Shown here: piece after piece, positions 39,071 to 48,050 of the stretch | How the letters are laid out: each line of letters begins with the position of its first letter | Position numbering within the stretch: the stretch's first letter is position 1 | Source: Acidiferrobacterales bacterium | Lineage (GTDB): Bacteria; Pseudomonadota; Gammaproteobacteria; Arenicellales; JAJDZL01 | Reading direction: 5' to 3' | Length of the DNA stretch: 64,000 nt | NCBI GenBank assembly: GCA_028820695.1 | Contig: JAPPIB010000025.1 | Location: 1-64,000 of the forward strand | The notes under the pieces: model-generated | What the model was told of the DNA's origin: nothing | Database searches by the model: none | The model's input: only the letters and a program-made list of their open reading frames with translations | Translations under genes and position numbers: made by a program

Positions 39071-41689
39071 ATGAATATCGGCATTGCGCCAGAAGATTCG
39101 ACGTCTTTGGTTGAGACTTATCGCGCACAATTGCGCGCGGACGACGCCCGGCTCAGGAAACTTCATGAGAAGAAATATTCTGCCCAACGCATTGTCAGCA
39201 CGCGAACACAGTCGGTTGACACGACACTTCGAAACGCCTGGAATGAGTTTTTTTCCGGTCATGAAGCCGGGGATCACGTCAGTCTGATCGCAGTCGGCGG
39301 TTACGGTCGAGAGGAACTCAACCCCTGTTCTGATATTGACATCATGCTGCTGCTTGACCAAAAGAACAATGGTCATTACGACAGGATCATCAAACCCTTT
39401 ACCCGATTTCTGTGGGATATCGGATTTGAGGTCGGACATAGTGTCAGGACCATTGGTGATTGCATCAAGCAGTCACGGGCCGACCTGACAGTCATGACAA
39501 CCCTGCTTGAGGCAAGATATTGTGCCGGCTCCCAAGCATTGTTCCGCCAGTTTGAAAGCAGGATACAGGACGCAAACATCTGGCCGGCGAGAAAGTTTTT
39601 CGAGGCGAAAGTCAAAGAACAGAAACTCAGACACCACAAGTATTCGGACACCGCCTACAATCTTGAACCCAATATCAAGGACGGACCGGGCGGACTGCGG
39701 GATATCCACACAGTTTCGTGGGTGACGATGCGCCACTTCGGCAGCCGCGGGCTGCATGAACTGGTTTTGCAGGAGTTTCTGCAGGAGGACGAATTCCAGA
39801 CACTGATACGCGGCCGAAACTATCTGTGGAAGCTCCGCAATGAACTCCACCTGACACTGGGTCGGCGAGAAGACCGGCTGTTATTCGACAACCAGCTGAA
39901 ACTCGCGGATAAATTCGGTTTCCTGGACGATGACAGCAACAAGGCCGTCGAGAAACTGATGAAACCCTATTTCCGCACGGTCAAGGTATTGCGGCACATC
40001 AACCAGATGTTATTGCAGCATTTCGATGAGTCGATACTCACGCGCAAGCGTCACAAGGTCGTGTCGCTGAACGGCAAGTTCCAGACGGTCGATGGCTATC
40101 TCGATTTTGTGGATGCAAAGTCGATCGACAAGAAACCTGAAATGCTGCTTGATGCATGCGTGAATTTTCAGTCCAACTGTGATATTCGAGGCATCAGGGC
40201 TGCGGCACTGAGACTGATGCGTTCAAAAAAGTATCTTGTGAACAGACAGCTTCGCAATTCCACTGCGGTAAAGTCCCAATTGCTTTCGGTCTTCAGCAAC
40301 CCACAGCGGCTTCCGCAAACTTTGGACCTGATGCACGATACGGGTCTGTTGGGCAGACTGATTCCCGATTTCAACCGAATTGTCGGGCAGTTGCAGTATG
40401 ACCTGTTTCATGTCTATACGGTGGATGCTCATCTGTTGAATGTGGTATGGCATATCCATGAGCTTGGACAGCCGGCAGCAGCTCGATCTGTGCCGCTGGC
40501 TGCCGCGGCAATGAAACGAATCATCAAGCCCGAGCGACTATTCATCGCGGGACTGTTTCACGACATCGCAAAGGGCCAGGGTGGCGACCACTCAGAACTG
40601 GGCGAAGTGCAAAGCTATCGATTCTGCAAGAGGATCGGAATGGATGAGTACGACTCTCACTTCGTCGCCTGGCTGGTGCGACAGCACCTTGCGATGAGCT
40701 TTACAAGCCAAAGGGAGGATCTGAATGATCCGGATGTGATATCCCGCTTTGCGGCGAAGGTAGGCAACCAGGAGCACCTGGATCATCTCTTTGTACTGAC
40801 GATCGCCGACATGCGCGGGACTGGACCGAAAGTCTGGAACGACTGGAAAGGCAAAATGCTTGATCATCTGTATCTTGCAACCTCCCGGACACTATTGACA
40901 AATGTACTTCCGCACGACGAGGTCAAGCCTCAGATCGAGGAAATCAAAGCGGACTGCATTGCACTATTGGGAAAAGACCAGACACTGCGAAACAGGGCCG
41001 TGCGACTGTGGTCCAATCTGGAGGATGACTACTTTTTGAGCTACGATGCCGGCACCATTGAATGGCATGTGAGACATGCCGCAAAGACAAGCCTGATTGA
41101 CCTGCCGCTGGTTGTCTTTCGCCCCCACCCTTCGATTGATGTCATACAGATATTCGTTCTTGCCGCCAATTCAGACGAGCAGTTCACGATCATCACCGGT
41201 GCGTTGGACTATTGTTCTTTGAATGTGCTGGAAGCGCGAACGCATCCATTGCGTTCAGGTCTGACCGCCTTTTCGTTTGTCGTAATGGTTCGCAATCATG
41301 TGACCGACGGTCACAACGCGAATCTGGAACATTTTGAGCGGACCGTTGCGCAGGCAATCGTCAATCGACAAATCCAGCATCTGCCGAGTGCCGTCAAGCC
41401 CGACCGGGTTGCCCGTCATATCGTCTTTCCGACCCGGATAGAATTTACGCACTCCCCTGGCAGCGATTACACTGTGATGGAAATATTCGCCCAAGATCGA
41501 CCCGGTCTGCTTTATTTTGTAGTGAGGACGCTCCTGCTTCACAAGGTAAAGCTGCTTTCTGCGAAAATCACCACATCGGGAGCCAGGGCAGAAGATGTCT
41601 TTTTCATTGTTGATCGCGACGGTGATCCGATTTTCGATCAAGCCATCAAGGACGAGCTGAAAAAACAGATCATTCAGCAACTCGGCTGA
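39071..41689 (+). CDS. glnD: PII uridylyltransferase / uridylyl-removing enzyme
   Basis: GlnD (872 residues) senses glutamine and adds or removes UMP on PII proteins, which controls nitrogen metabolism. The nucleotidyltransferase motif GGYGREELNPCSDIDIMLLL is near residues 76-95, the HD domain motif FHDIAKGQGGDHSELG near residue 497, and two ACT domains close the protein (the second begins YTVMEIFAQDRPGLLYFV). The map-glnD-dapD order is typical. The glutamine synthetase and PII genes are outside the window. Confidence 0.95.
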   Translation: MNIGIAPEDSTSLVETYRAQLRADDARLRKLHEKKYSAQRIVSTRTQSVDTTLRNAWNEFFSGHEAGDHVSLIAVGGYGREELNPCSDIDIMLLLDQKNNGHYDRIIKPFTRFLWDIGFEVGHSVRTIGDCIKQSRADLTVMTTLLEARYCAGSQALFRQFESRIQDANIWPARKFFEAKVKEQKLRHHKYSDTAYNLEPNIKDGPGGLRDIHTVSWVTMRHFGSRGLHELVLQEFLQEDEFQTLIRGRNYLWKLRNELHLTLGRREDRLLFDNQLKLADKFGFLDDDSNKAVEKLMKPYFRTVKVLRHINQMLLQHFDESILTRKRHKVVSLNGKFQTVDGYLDFVDAKSIDKKPEMLLDACVNFQSNCDIRGIRAAALRLMRSKKYLVNRQLRNSTAVKSQLLSVFSNPQRLPQTLDLMHDTGLLGRLIPDFNRIVGQLQYDLFHVYTVDAHLLNVVWHIHELGQPAAARSVPLAAAAMKRIIKPERLFIAGLFHDIAKGQGGDHSELGEVQSYRFCKRIGMDEYDSHFVAWLVRQHLAMSFTSQREDLNDPDVISRFAAKVGNQEHLDHLFVLTIADMRGTGPKVWNDWKGKMLDHLYLATSRTLLTNVLPHDEVKPQIEEIKADCIALLGKDQTLRNRAVRLWSNLEDDYFLSYDAGTIEWHVRHAAKTSLIDLPLVVFRPHPSIDVIQIFVLAANSDEQFTIITGALDYCSLNVLEARTHPLRSGLTAFSFVVMVRNHVTDGHNANLEHFERTVAQAIVNRQIQHLPSAVKPDRVARHIVFPTRIEFTHSPGSDYTVMEIFAQDRPGLLYFVVRTLLLHKVKLLSAKITTSGARAEDVFFIVDRDGDPIFDQAIKDELKKQIIQQLG

Positions 41690-41725
41690 CAAATATCCAA
41701 ACCTTCAATCAAACAGGAAAAATCT

Positions 41726-42547
41726 ATGCCTAATCTGGAATCCATAATCAATCAAGCATTCGACAGGCGTGCAACACTTGATCCGGACTCCTGTCCGGAT
41801 GACATTCGACAAGCGGTCGACGAAGCCATAGCAGCGATTGATGCAGGTGAACTGCGCGTCGCCGAGAAGCTCGACGGCAAGTGGCACGTCAATGAATGGG
41901 CAAAGAAGGCTGTTCTGCTTTCTTTCAGGGTGTATGACAATCAGGTTGTGCACGATGGAAACGCCACCTACTTTGACAAGGTTGAGAGAAAATTTTTCCG
42001 TCACAGCGAGCAGCAATTCATCGATGGCGGCTATCGAGTCGTGCCTCCGGCAACTGTGCGATACGGCTCATACATCGGCCGCAACGTGGTGCTGATGCCG
42101 AGCTATGTCAACATCGGTGCATTTGTAGACGACGGAACCATGGTGGACACCTGGGCTACTGTGGGCTCATGCGCCCAGATCGGAAAGAACGTACATCTAT
42201 CGGGCGGTGTCGGGATCGGTGGCGTACTGGAACCCTTGCAGGCATCTCCGACAATTATCGAGGACAACTGTTTCATCGGTGCCAGAAGTGAGATCGTCGA
42301 AGGCGTGATCGTTGGCGAAGGATCAGTCATATCGATGGGTGTCTATATCGGTCAGAGCACAAGAATCTACGATCGTCGGACTGGAGAAGTCACTTACGGT
42401 CAAGTTCCTCCCGGTTCTGTCGTGGTCTCAGGAAACTTGCCCTCCGAGAGCGGGGAATACAGCCTGTATTGCGCAGTCATCGTGAAACAGGTTGATGCCA
42501 AGACAAGAAGCAAGACCGGATTGAACGAATTGCTCAGGGTAGACTGA
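41726..42547 (+). CDS. dapD: Tetrahydrodipicolinate N-succinyltransferase
   Basis: DapD (273 residues, E. coli 274) succinylates tetrahydrodipicolinate in lysine and diaminopimelate synthesis. The N-terminal helical part ([18 protein letters not shown]) is followed by [29 protein letters not shown] and a hexapeptide-repeat left-handed helix with the [21 protein letters not shown] block. An AGGA ribosome binding site precedes the ATG. It is the last gene of map-glnD-dapD and converges on alr. Confidence 0.96.
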   Translation: MPNLESIINQAFDRRATLDPDSCPDDIRQAVDEAIAAIDAGELRVAEKLDGKWHVNEWAKKAVLLSFRVYDNQVVHDGNATYFDKVERKFFRHSEQQFIDGGYRVVPPATVRYGSYIGRNVVLMPSYVNIGAFVDDGTMVDTWATVGSCAQIGKNVHLSGGVGIGGVLEPLQASPTIIEDNCFIGARSEIVEGVIVGEGSVISMGVYIGQSTRIYDRRTGEVTYGQVPPGSVVVSGNLPSESGEYSLYCAVIVKQVDAKTRSKTGLNELLRVD

Positions 42548-42631
42548 AACAGGATTCAAGTCGCGGGAATTGCTTCGGACTCGCAACTGACGAAGTCTTG
42601 ATGCCCGGGCGGTCAATCCAGGTTGCCGGCA

Positions 42632-43705
42632 TTAATGTTCCCTGAACAGGACGGAACGGGAACTGATAGACGTCATGACCTCATATGAAATTGTACCGGC
42701 AGCGTTCGCCAAGTCCTCGACCGGCAATCCCTCGCCAAACAGTTTCACACTGGACCCGGCGCGGACATCTTGGTGCCGGTTCAGGTTGACAGCCAGCGTG
42801 TCCATGGATACCCTGCCGACCACATCGGCTGCGGTTCCCTCAATCAACACCCGAGCCTTGGACGATGCATTGCGAGGATACCCGTCTCCGTAGCCGCAAC
42901 CGACGATTCCAATGCGACTATTTTCACTGCAAATCCAGGTCTGTCCATAGCCGACTGCTTCGCCGGCCCTGACCTGTTTCACGGAGAGTATCGTCGAGTA
43001 AAGCTCCATAACAGGCTTGAGGCCGAGTTGTTTAGAAGACATGCCTGCAATCGGAGATGCACCGTAAAGCATTATTCCCGGCCGCACCCAATCGAAATGG
43101 CTCTCCTTCAGGCTGACGATGGCCGCCGAATTGGCAATGCTGCGGTCCACATCGACACCAGCGGTAGACTGCCTGAATCGATCGAGTTGCACCGAAGTGA
43201 AATTCGAATCTGATTCATCGGCACAGGCGAAGTGAGAGATGACTCCCTTCAATTCAAGCAAAGGGATGGCCTCGATGGTTTTGAGGACGTTCGGGAGTTC
43301 ATGGATCGGAAACCCCAATCGATTCATTCCCGTATCGACCTTGATCCAGATTGATACCCTATTGCCGGAACGAATCCAGCGCAGGAGCTCAAGCTGTTCG
43401 TCACAATAGATTACACAGTCAATTTGTCCTGCCTGGACGACCGGGACATGATCCGATTCACAAAAGCCTGACAGCACGCAGATAGGCTTCGTTATCCCCG
43501 GCTCTCTCAGTTGTGCCGCTTCATCAACCGTAGCCACTGCAAATGCATCCACACCCGACTGCAGGGCTTTTGCGACTCGTACAAGTCCGTGACCGTAGCC
43601 GTTCGACTTGACTACGCCCATGATTTTTGAGGCGGGTGAGAAGTCCCTCACCCTGGACAGGTTATGACGAAGGGCGGATAAGCGGATGGAACCATATAAG
43701 CGCAC
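42632..43705 (-). CDS. alr: Alanine racemase
   Basis: Alr (357 residues) interconverts L- and D-alanine for peptidoglycan. The PLP lysine is in VVKSNGYGHG near residue 33 (usually VVKANAYGHG), the second catalytic tyrosine lies in the AVGYGQTW block, and GCGYGDGYPRNAS and VGRVSMDTLAVNL are also conserved. The start is GTG at 43705, with AGGA about eight bases upstream. It follows dnaB by 23 bases, as in other gammaproteobacteria. Confidence 0.95.
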   Translation of the reverse strand: MRLYGSIRLSALRHNLSRVRDFSPASKIMGVVKSNGYGHGLVRVAKALQSGVDAFAVATVDEAAQLREPGITKPICVLSGFCESDHVPVVQAGQIDCVIYCDEQLELLRWIRSGNRVSIWIKVDTGMNRLGFPIHELPNVLKTIEAIPLLELKGVISHFACADESDSNFTSVQLDRFRQSTAGVDVDRSIANSAAIVSLKESHFDWVRPGIMLYGASPIAGMSSKQLGLKPVMELYSTILSVKQVRAGEAVGYGQTWICSENSRIGIVGCGYGDGYPRNASSKARVLIEGTAADVVGRVSMDTLAVNLNRHQDVRAGSSVKLFGEGLPVEDLANAAGTISYEVMTSISSRSVLFREH

Positions 43706-43728
43706 GGATTTTCCTGCTGTATGATCGA

Positions 43729-45186
43729 TCAGACATGCGCAATATCATGAGTCAAGCCGGATTCAACGATGTTGGATTCCGATAGGTTATCGAAATGTGT
43801 ACATTCTTTCATAAAACACAACTTGATCGTACCGGTATCTCCGTTTCGGTGTTTCGACACGATGATTTCTGCGGTTCCGTAATCTTTGGTATCGGCCTTG
43901 TATACCTCATCCCTGTAGATGAAAATGATTACGTCTGCATCTTGTTCTATTGCCCCGGACTCCCTGAGGTCGGCCATGATCGGGCGTTTGTTCGGGCGCG
44001 ACTCGACTTCCCTGTTTAACTGCGAAAGCGCAATGACCGGTACATCCAGTTCTTTTGCAAGAAATTTCAGCTCCCGGGTTATGTTGGCGAGTTCGGTTGC
44101 ACGATTGGACTGTTCATCTTTCATCTGCAGCAGCTGAAGATAGTCCACGATAATGAGATCGAGACCTGTTTCCCGATACATGCGTCGAGAAATTGCGGAA
44201 ATCTGCAGGGGAGAGACATTCGGCGTGGCATCAATATAGATATGCGCATCCTTTAGCAGTTTCACGGCAAGCTCCAGCCGCTCCCAGTTTTGCTCTTCTT
44301 CCCGACCACTCCCGAATTCGGCTTTTCGAATTTTCGCCGCATCGACACCGCTCAACGAAGACAGCGAACGCATGGACAGCTGGACGGCTGGCATTTCAAG
44401 GCTGAACACCGCGACTTTCATTTTTTCCTCGAGCGCGGCATTTTCCGCAACATTCATGGCCAGTGCGGTCTTGCCCATCGAGGGTCGCCCGGCGATGATT
44501 ATGAGATCAGACCGCTGGAACCCCCCGGTCAGGTCGTCCAGATCGGTAAATCCGGTTGGCACTCCAGTAATGCCACTCTTGTCCGGATTCTCATACAGTT
44601 CAAGTATTCGCTTGAAAGCCTCGTCGGCAGCATCCTTGATGTGCAGCAAGTCCGCGTTATTGTCAAATTGCTTTCCAAGGTCGAAAATCATTTTCTGCGA
44701 CCTGCTCAGGATGTCGTCAACCGACTCGTTCTCGCGTTCGTAGACTGTTCTTTGGATTTCTTCGGCGCGTTTCAGCAAGTTGCGCAGGATTGCACAGTCC
44801 CGGACAATTTGCGCATACGAGTCGGCGTTGATACTGTTCGGAGTTTCGTTGGCGATCTGCGCCAGATAATTTGTGCCACCGACCTCCTCCAGGCTGCCGT
44901 CCCGTTTCAGCCAGTCGTTCATCGTCAGAAGATCGATCTTTGTATGCTTGCGGTGGAGATCGATCATCGACCGGTAAATCAGTCGGTGACGATGATGATA
45001 GAAATCCTCGGCCGCGAGCAATCCGATGACGTTCTCAAGCTGCTCGTGATTGATCAGGACGGCTCCGAGCACCGCACGCTCAGCGTCAACCTGTTGTGGG
45101 GGTGTTTTCAGGTAATGTAGATTGGAAGGATCAGGCGAAGTCCTCATATCTGGTGGTGTATTTCGATGGACCTCGTCCGTATTCAC
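43729..45186 (-). CDS. dnaB: Replicative DNA helicase DnaB
   Basis: DnaB (485 residues) is the hexameric helicase of the replication fork. An N-terminal domain (VDAERAVLGAVLINHEQLENV) is followed by the RecA-like domain with Walker A in IIAGRPSMGKTALAMN, Walker B in LDLIIVDYLQLLQ, and the SQLNREVESRPNKRPIMADLRESGAIEQDAD region. The start is GTG at 45186, overlapping the rplI stop as GTGA; an ATG at 45147 is an alternative. There is no sign of an intein. Confidence 0.96.
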   Translation of the reverse strand: MNTDEVHRNTPPDMRTSPDPSNLHYLKTPPQQVDAERAVLGAVLINHEQLENVIGLLAAEDFYHHRHRLIYRSMIDLHRKHTKIDLLTMNDWLKRDGSLEEVGGTNYLAQIANETPNSINADSYAQIVRDCAILRNLLKRAEEIQRTVYERENESVDDILSRSQKMIFDLGKQFDNNADLLHIKDAADEAFKRILELYENPDKSGITGVPTGFTDLDDLTGGFQRSDLIIIAGRPSMGKTALAMNVAENAALEEKMKVAVFSLEMPAVQLSMRSLSSLSGVDAAKIRKAEFGSGREEEQNWERLELAVKLLKDAHIYIDATPNVSPLQISAISRRMYRETGLDLIIVDYLQLLQMKDEQSNRATELANITRELKFLAKELDVPVIALSQLNREVESRPNKRPIMADLRESGAIEQDADVIIFIYRDEVYKADTKDYGTAEIIVSKHRNGDTGTIKLCFMKECTHFDNLSESNIVESGLTHDIAHV

Positions 45187-45755
45187 TGATCAGTTGCCTC
45201 CTCGCTCGGAGTCTCATCTGCATCTTCTGATTCCTCTGCATTCGGAGATTCGTCCGATGCGGACTCATCCTGTCCGTCATCCAGCAGTTCCTCCATGGAG
45301 GGTTCAAGAGAGTCGGCTTCGACAATTATTGTCATGTCGAAATTCACCTCAGGATGAACTTTGATGTTGATGACATGTTCTCCGACTTGTTTGATTGATC
45401 CGCCAGGCATGTCGATCTCGGACTTGAGGATTTCTGTGCCTGCCTCGGCGGCCTTGTCAATAATTTCCATGGTTGACACCGAACCGAAGAGCCTGCCGGT
45501 TTCGTCAACAACGTGCTTGGATATGCGCAGTGTCTTGACTGCTGAATCCGCACGGGCTTGTGCGACATCCAAGCGATCTTTCTCTTCCTTGATCAGCTGG
45601 GCACGACGCTTCTCAACTTTGGCCAGCGCCTCCGCGGTCGCCTTGACGGCCTTTTTCTGAGGGATCAGATAATTTCGGGCGTATCCGGGCTTGACCTGCA
45701 CTGTGTCACCCAGCTGTCCCAGTTTCTGTACCGCTTCAAGCAATATTACTTCCAT
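45183..45755 (-). CDS. rplI: 50S ribosomal protein L9 with an acidic tail
   Basis: Residues 1-148 are a normal L9 (MEVILLEAVQKLGQLGDTV, VKPGYARNYLIPQKKA, and the C-terminal domain with DETGRLFGSVSTMEI and the GEHVINIKVHPEV segment). L9 binds 23S rRNA near the L1 stalk and limits frameshifting. About 40 extra residues (151-190) form a tail of Glu, Asp and Ser (EESEDADETPSEEATDQ at the end). A GGGAG ribosome binding site precedes the ATG. It follows rpsR by 13 bases. Confidence 0.95.
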   Translation of the reverse strand: MEVILLEAVQKLGQLGDTVQVKPGYARNYLIPQKKAVKATAEALAKVEKRRAQLIKEEKDRLDVAQARADSAVKTLRISKHVVDETGRLFGSVSTMEIIDKAAEAGTEILKSEIDMPGGSIKQVGEHVINIKVHPEVNFDMTIIVEADSLEPSMEELLDDGQDESASDESPNAEESEDADETPSEEATDQ

Positions 45756-45768
45756 GGCATACTCCCGA

Positions 45769-45993
45769 CTAATGAGAATCAGTGTATCCGATCAGTGCCA
45801 GATACCGCGCACGCTTGATCGCACGAGCAAGCTGTCTTTGATAGCGTGCTTTTGTCCCGGTACTTCGGCTGGGACTGATCTTCCCGGATTCTGAAATGAA
45901 ACCTTCAAGCATATCCAGATCCTTGTAGTCGACCTCATCAATGCCAGCCGCTGTGAACTGGCAGAATTTTCGGCTTCGATAACGACGGTTCAT
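45769..45993 (-). CDS. rpsR: 30S ribosomal protein S18
   Basis: S18 (74 residues) pairs with S6 on the 30S platform. The [19 protein letters not shown] segment, the IPSR-like [25 protein letters not shown] block and the length are diagnostic. Its ATG overlaps the rpsF stop by four bases. No priB gene lies between rpsF and rpsR, unlike in E. coli. Confidence 0.97.
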   Translation of the reverse strand: MNRRYRSRKFCQFTAAGIDEVDYKDLDMLEGFISESGKISPSRSTGTKARYQRQLARAIKRARYLALIGYTDSH

Positions 45994-46535
45994 GTGGTCA
46001 CCTCCTCTTGTTCAGATTCTGCCGTTTCATCTTTCGCTTCATTGGTTTCGGACTTGCCCTCGTCGGTCGAATCACCATCTTCGGTCGCGTCAGCTTCAGG
46101 CGCCTCGTTTTCCTGCTCTCGCGCTTCGGCTGCCTTGGCAGCCTCCCGAGCTTTCAGGCGCTTCAGTTCCTCCGCCTCACGTTCCTTTGCCAGCTTTTCC
46201 TCTTCTTCCTGCTTGATTATTTTTTTCATGATCGCCGACTGTTCGGTAATCGCCTTTTCCTGCCTGATGCAAAGGCTGCGGAGAATGGAATCATAATATC
46301 TGAAATCGTTCTCAATCTTGTCCTTGACCGAAGGGTCGCATTCAACATTCATGAGAAAGTAGTCAGCTTTGTAGACTTTCTTGATTGGATAGGCGAGTTT
46401 GCGCCGTCCCCAATTCTCCTGCCGATAGACCTTGCCACCAGAATCCTCGACAATTTTTCGATATCTGGCGACTATCTCTTCGATTTGCGCACTCTGGTCA
46501 GGATGGACCAGTGCGACAATTTCGTAATGACGCAT
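45990..46535 (-). CDS. rpsF: 30S ribosomal protein S6 with an extended acidic tail
   Basis: Residues 1-105 are a normal S6 ([39 protein letters not shown], and the [12 protein letters not shown] end). S6 forms a heterodimer with S18 on the 30S subunit. It continues with a charged helix rich in Lys, Glu and Ala (about 106-142) and a strongly acidic end (143-181), making 181 residues where E. coli has about 131-135. A strong GAGGAG site precedes the ATG. It heads rpsF-rpsR-rplI-dnaB-alr. Confidence 0.95.
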   Translation of the reverse strand: MRHYEIVALVHPDQSAQIEEIVARYRKIVEDSGGKVYRQENWGRRKLAYPIKKVYKADYFLMNVECDPSVKDKIENDFRYYDSILRSLCIRQEKAITEQSAIMKKIIKQEEEEKLAKEREAEELKRLKAREAAKAAEAREQENEAPEADATEDGDSTDEGKSETNEAKDETAESEQEEVTT

Positions 46536-46558
46536 TTATGTCTCCTCTCGGATAATCA

Positions 46559-46585
46559 GCCTTGAACTACCGGCTTTGGCAAGGC
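46559..46585 (-). promoter_or_regulatory. Possible S6:S18 binding motif in the rpsF leader
   Basis: On the minus strand GCCTTG and CAAGGC form a 6-bp stem around a 15-base loop containing GCCGGTAG, ending 24 bases before the rpsF ATG. A leader hairpin with a conserved CCG that is bound by the S6:S18 complex is known in many bacteria; this element has the right position and a CCG in its loop. The match was made by eye. Confidence 0.4.
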
Positions 46586-46687
46586 AAGGAGTTGGATGTG
46601 GTGCCGGAATACGGATATTTTACTCTCAATAGTCGATTTCACAAGCCATTTTTGAGTGGTCATCACGAGGGCTGACCCCTCCCCGGC

Positions 46688-47479
46688 TCAGGGCGCAAAT
46701 CGTGGCCGGCGTTTTTCAACGAATGCGGCCACTCCCTCAAAAAAGTCGTCTTCTGCCATGCATTCAAGGAAACTGTTCAGTTCGCAGTTCAACTGCGTAC
46801 TCAGGTCATTATCGAACGACTGACGGATCAGACGTTTCGCGTTGGCAACCGCCTTGCTCGCTGAATTGACAATCGTTGCAGCGGTACTCGCGACCGTATC
46901 GTCAAGCGCACTGTCTTCGACCACCATGTTGATCAGTCCCATTTCCAAAGCTTCCCGGGCACTGTAGCGTTTGGTCAGCAACGTCACTTCCATGGATTTT
47001 TTCATGCCCACCGATCTAGGCAGATAATAGGTGCTGCCACCGTCCGGAGAAGTGCCAAGAAGGTTATAGGCGGAGGTGAAAAATGAGTTTTCTGATGCAA
47101 TCGCCAGGTCGCAGCCAGCAACCAGACTGATCCCAAAGCCCGCAGCGGCGCCGCGCACGCTTGCGATCACCGGAACCGGCAACGCTGCAATATTCTCAAC
47201 AAGAACATGGACCCGTGAGATAAGTGAATTGAATGCGTCGGTCTTGGCAGCCCGATCAAGGTTTCGCAGTTCATGAAAATAATGGATGTCTCCACCGGCC
47301 ATGAAATTTGCGCCTTCCCCACGCAGCACTGCGCAGCGTACGTCTGAGGCGTCCCTAATTTCATCGATCACTTTGGCCAACCCCTCAAGCAAATCGTGAT
47401 TCAGTGCATTGAACTGTTTGGGTCGGTTCAGTCTGATGTGGCATACCCCTTCATGTGTCTCAGCAAATACAGCGTTCAT
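46688..47479 (-). CDS. Enoyl-CoA hydratase/isomerase family protein
   Basis: The 263-residue product belongs to the crotonase superfamily. The oxyanion-hole segments are seen in GEGANFMAGGDIHYF and VRGAAAGFGISLVAGCDLAIAS, and the NLLGTSPDGGSTYYLPRSVG block has the Asp found in the isomerase-type (PaaG-like) members instead of the second Glu of typical hydratases. The substrate cannot be read from the sequence: fatty acid double-bond isomerisation and aromatic-ring CoA isomerisation are both possible. The neighbours (a DUF192 gene upstream, rpsF downstream after 150 bases) do not tell. Confidence 0.85.
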   Translation of the reverse strand: MNAVFAETHEGVCHIRLNRPKQFNALNHDLLEGLAKVIDEIRDASDVRCAVLRGEGANFMAGGDIHYFHELRNLDRAAKTDAFNSLISRVHVLVENIAALPVPVIASVRGAAAGFGISLVAGCDLAIASENSFFTSAYNLLGTSPDGGSTYYLPRSVGMKKSMEVTLLTKRYSAREALEMGLINMVVEDSALDDTVASTAATIVNSASKAVANAKRLIRQSFDNDLSTQLNCELNSFLECMAEDDFFEGVAAFVEKRRPRFAP

Positions 47480-47555
47480 TGTTCACTCCGAAATTTCAAT
47501 TCAAGATCGTGCTGGCAACTGCCAACCGGATGGCCGGAAACCTGATCTGTCCGAT

Positions 47556-48050
47556 TCACGGGAAATCAAGTATGGTCGTGTCTGGTTTCAGATTGTGATC
47601 CGTAAAAAAATCCGCCCGCGTCTCCAACGCATACATAAAATTCTGCGAATTGACGCCATAGGTCGCGGCAGGCCCGTCTCCGATCTTCTGAGGTGTCATT
47701 CGCACAATTGCAATGAGTTTGCGATCCTGACCAAAGAAACCGATATCCAGATCGTCATGTACATTGAGCATGTGAAAACGACTGTTGGTAGGCGTATTGT
47801 AGACAAACAGGATTGAGCTCAACTGTATGACTTCCGGACAGATGTGCTGGAACCCGGCGGATCTTTCCCGGGGGCTGTCGGCAATTCGAGATCGAATCCT
47901 GATCACCTCACCATCTTCACGTTGAAGTTTTACTGTCTGGAGGGTCATCTCAGACCACTGCGGTGTCGCGAACTTGCAACTGTCGTCTGCCGCGGCTTGT
48001 GCAAAGCCGACAAGGACGGATATGCTCAAAATGATGGTCAGTCTAACCAA
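47556..48050 (-). CDS. Exported DUF192 family protein
   Basis: The 164-residue protein has an N-terminal signal peptide (hydrophobic residues about 4-18, with a likely cut near AQAA) and a DUF192 domain (about residues 40-160), recognised from the pattern IADSPRERSAGFQHICPE, then SILFVYNTP, RFHMLNV and the DIGFFGQDRKLIAIVRMTP segment. The family normally has WMKNT where RFHMLNV stands. Its function is unknown. The start is TTG at 48050 with GGAG five bases upstream, overlapping the end of the aminotransferase gene by eight bases, so it is likely co-translated with it. Confidence 0.8.
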   Translation of the reverse strand: MVRLTIILSISVLVGFAQAAADDSCKFATPQWSEMTLQTVKLQREDGEVIRIRSRIADSPRERSAGFQHICPEVIQLSSILFVYNTPTNSRFHMLNVHDDLDIGFFGQDRKLIAIVRMTPQKIGDGPAATYGVNSQNFMYALETRADFFTDHNLKPDTTILDFP

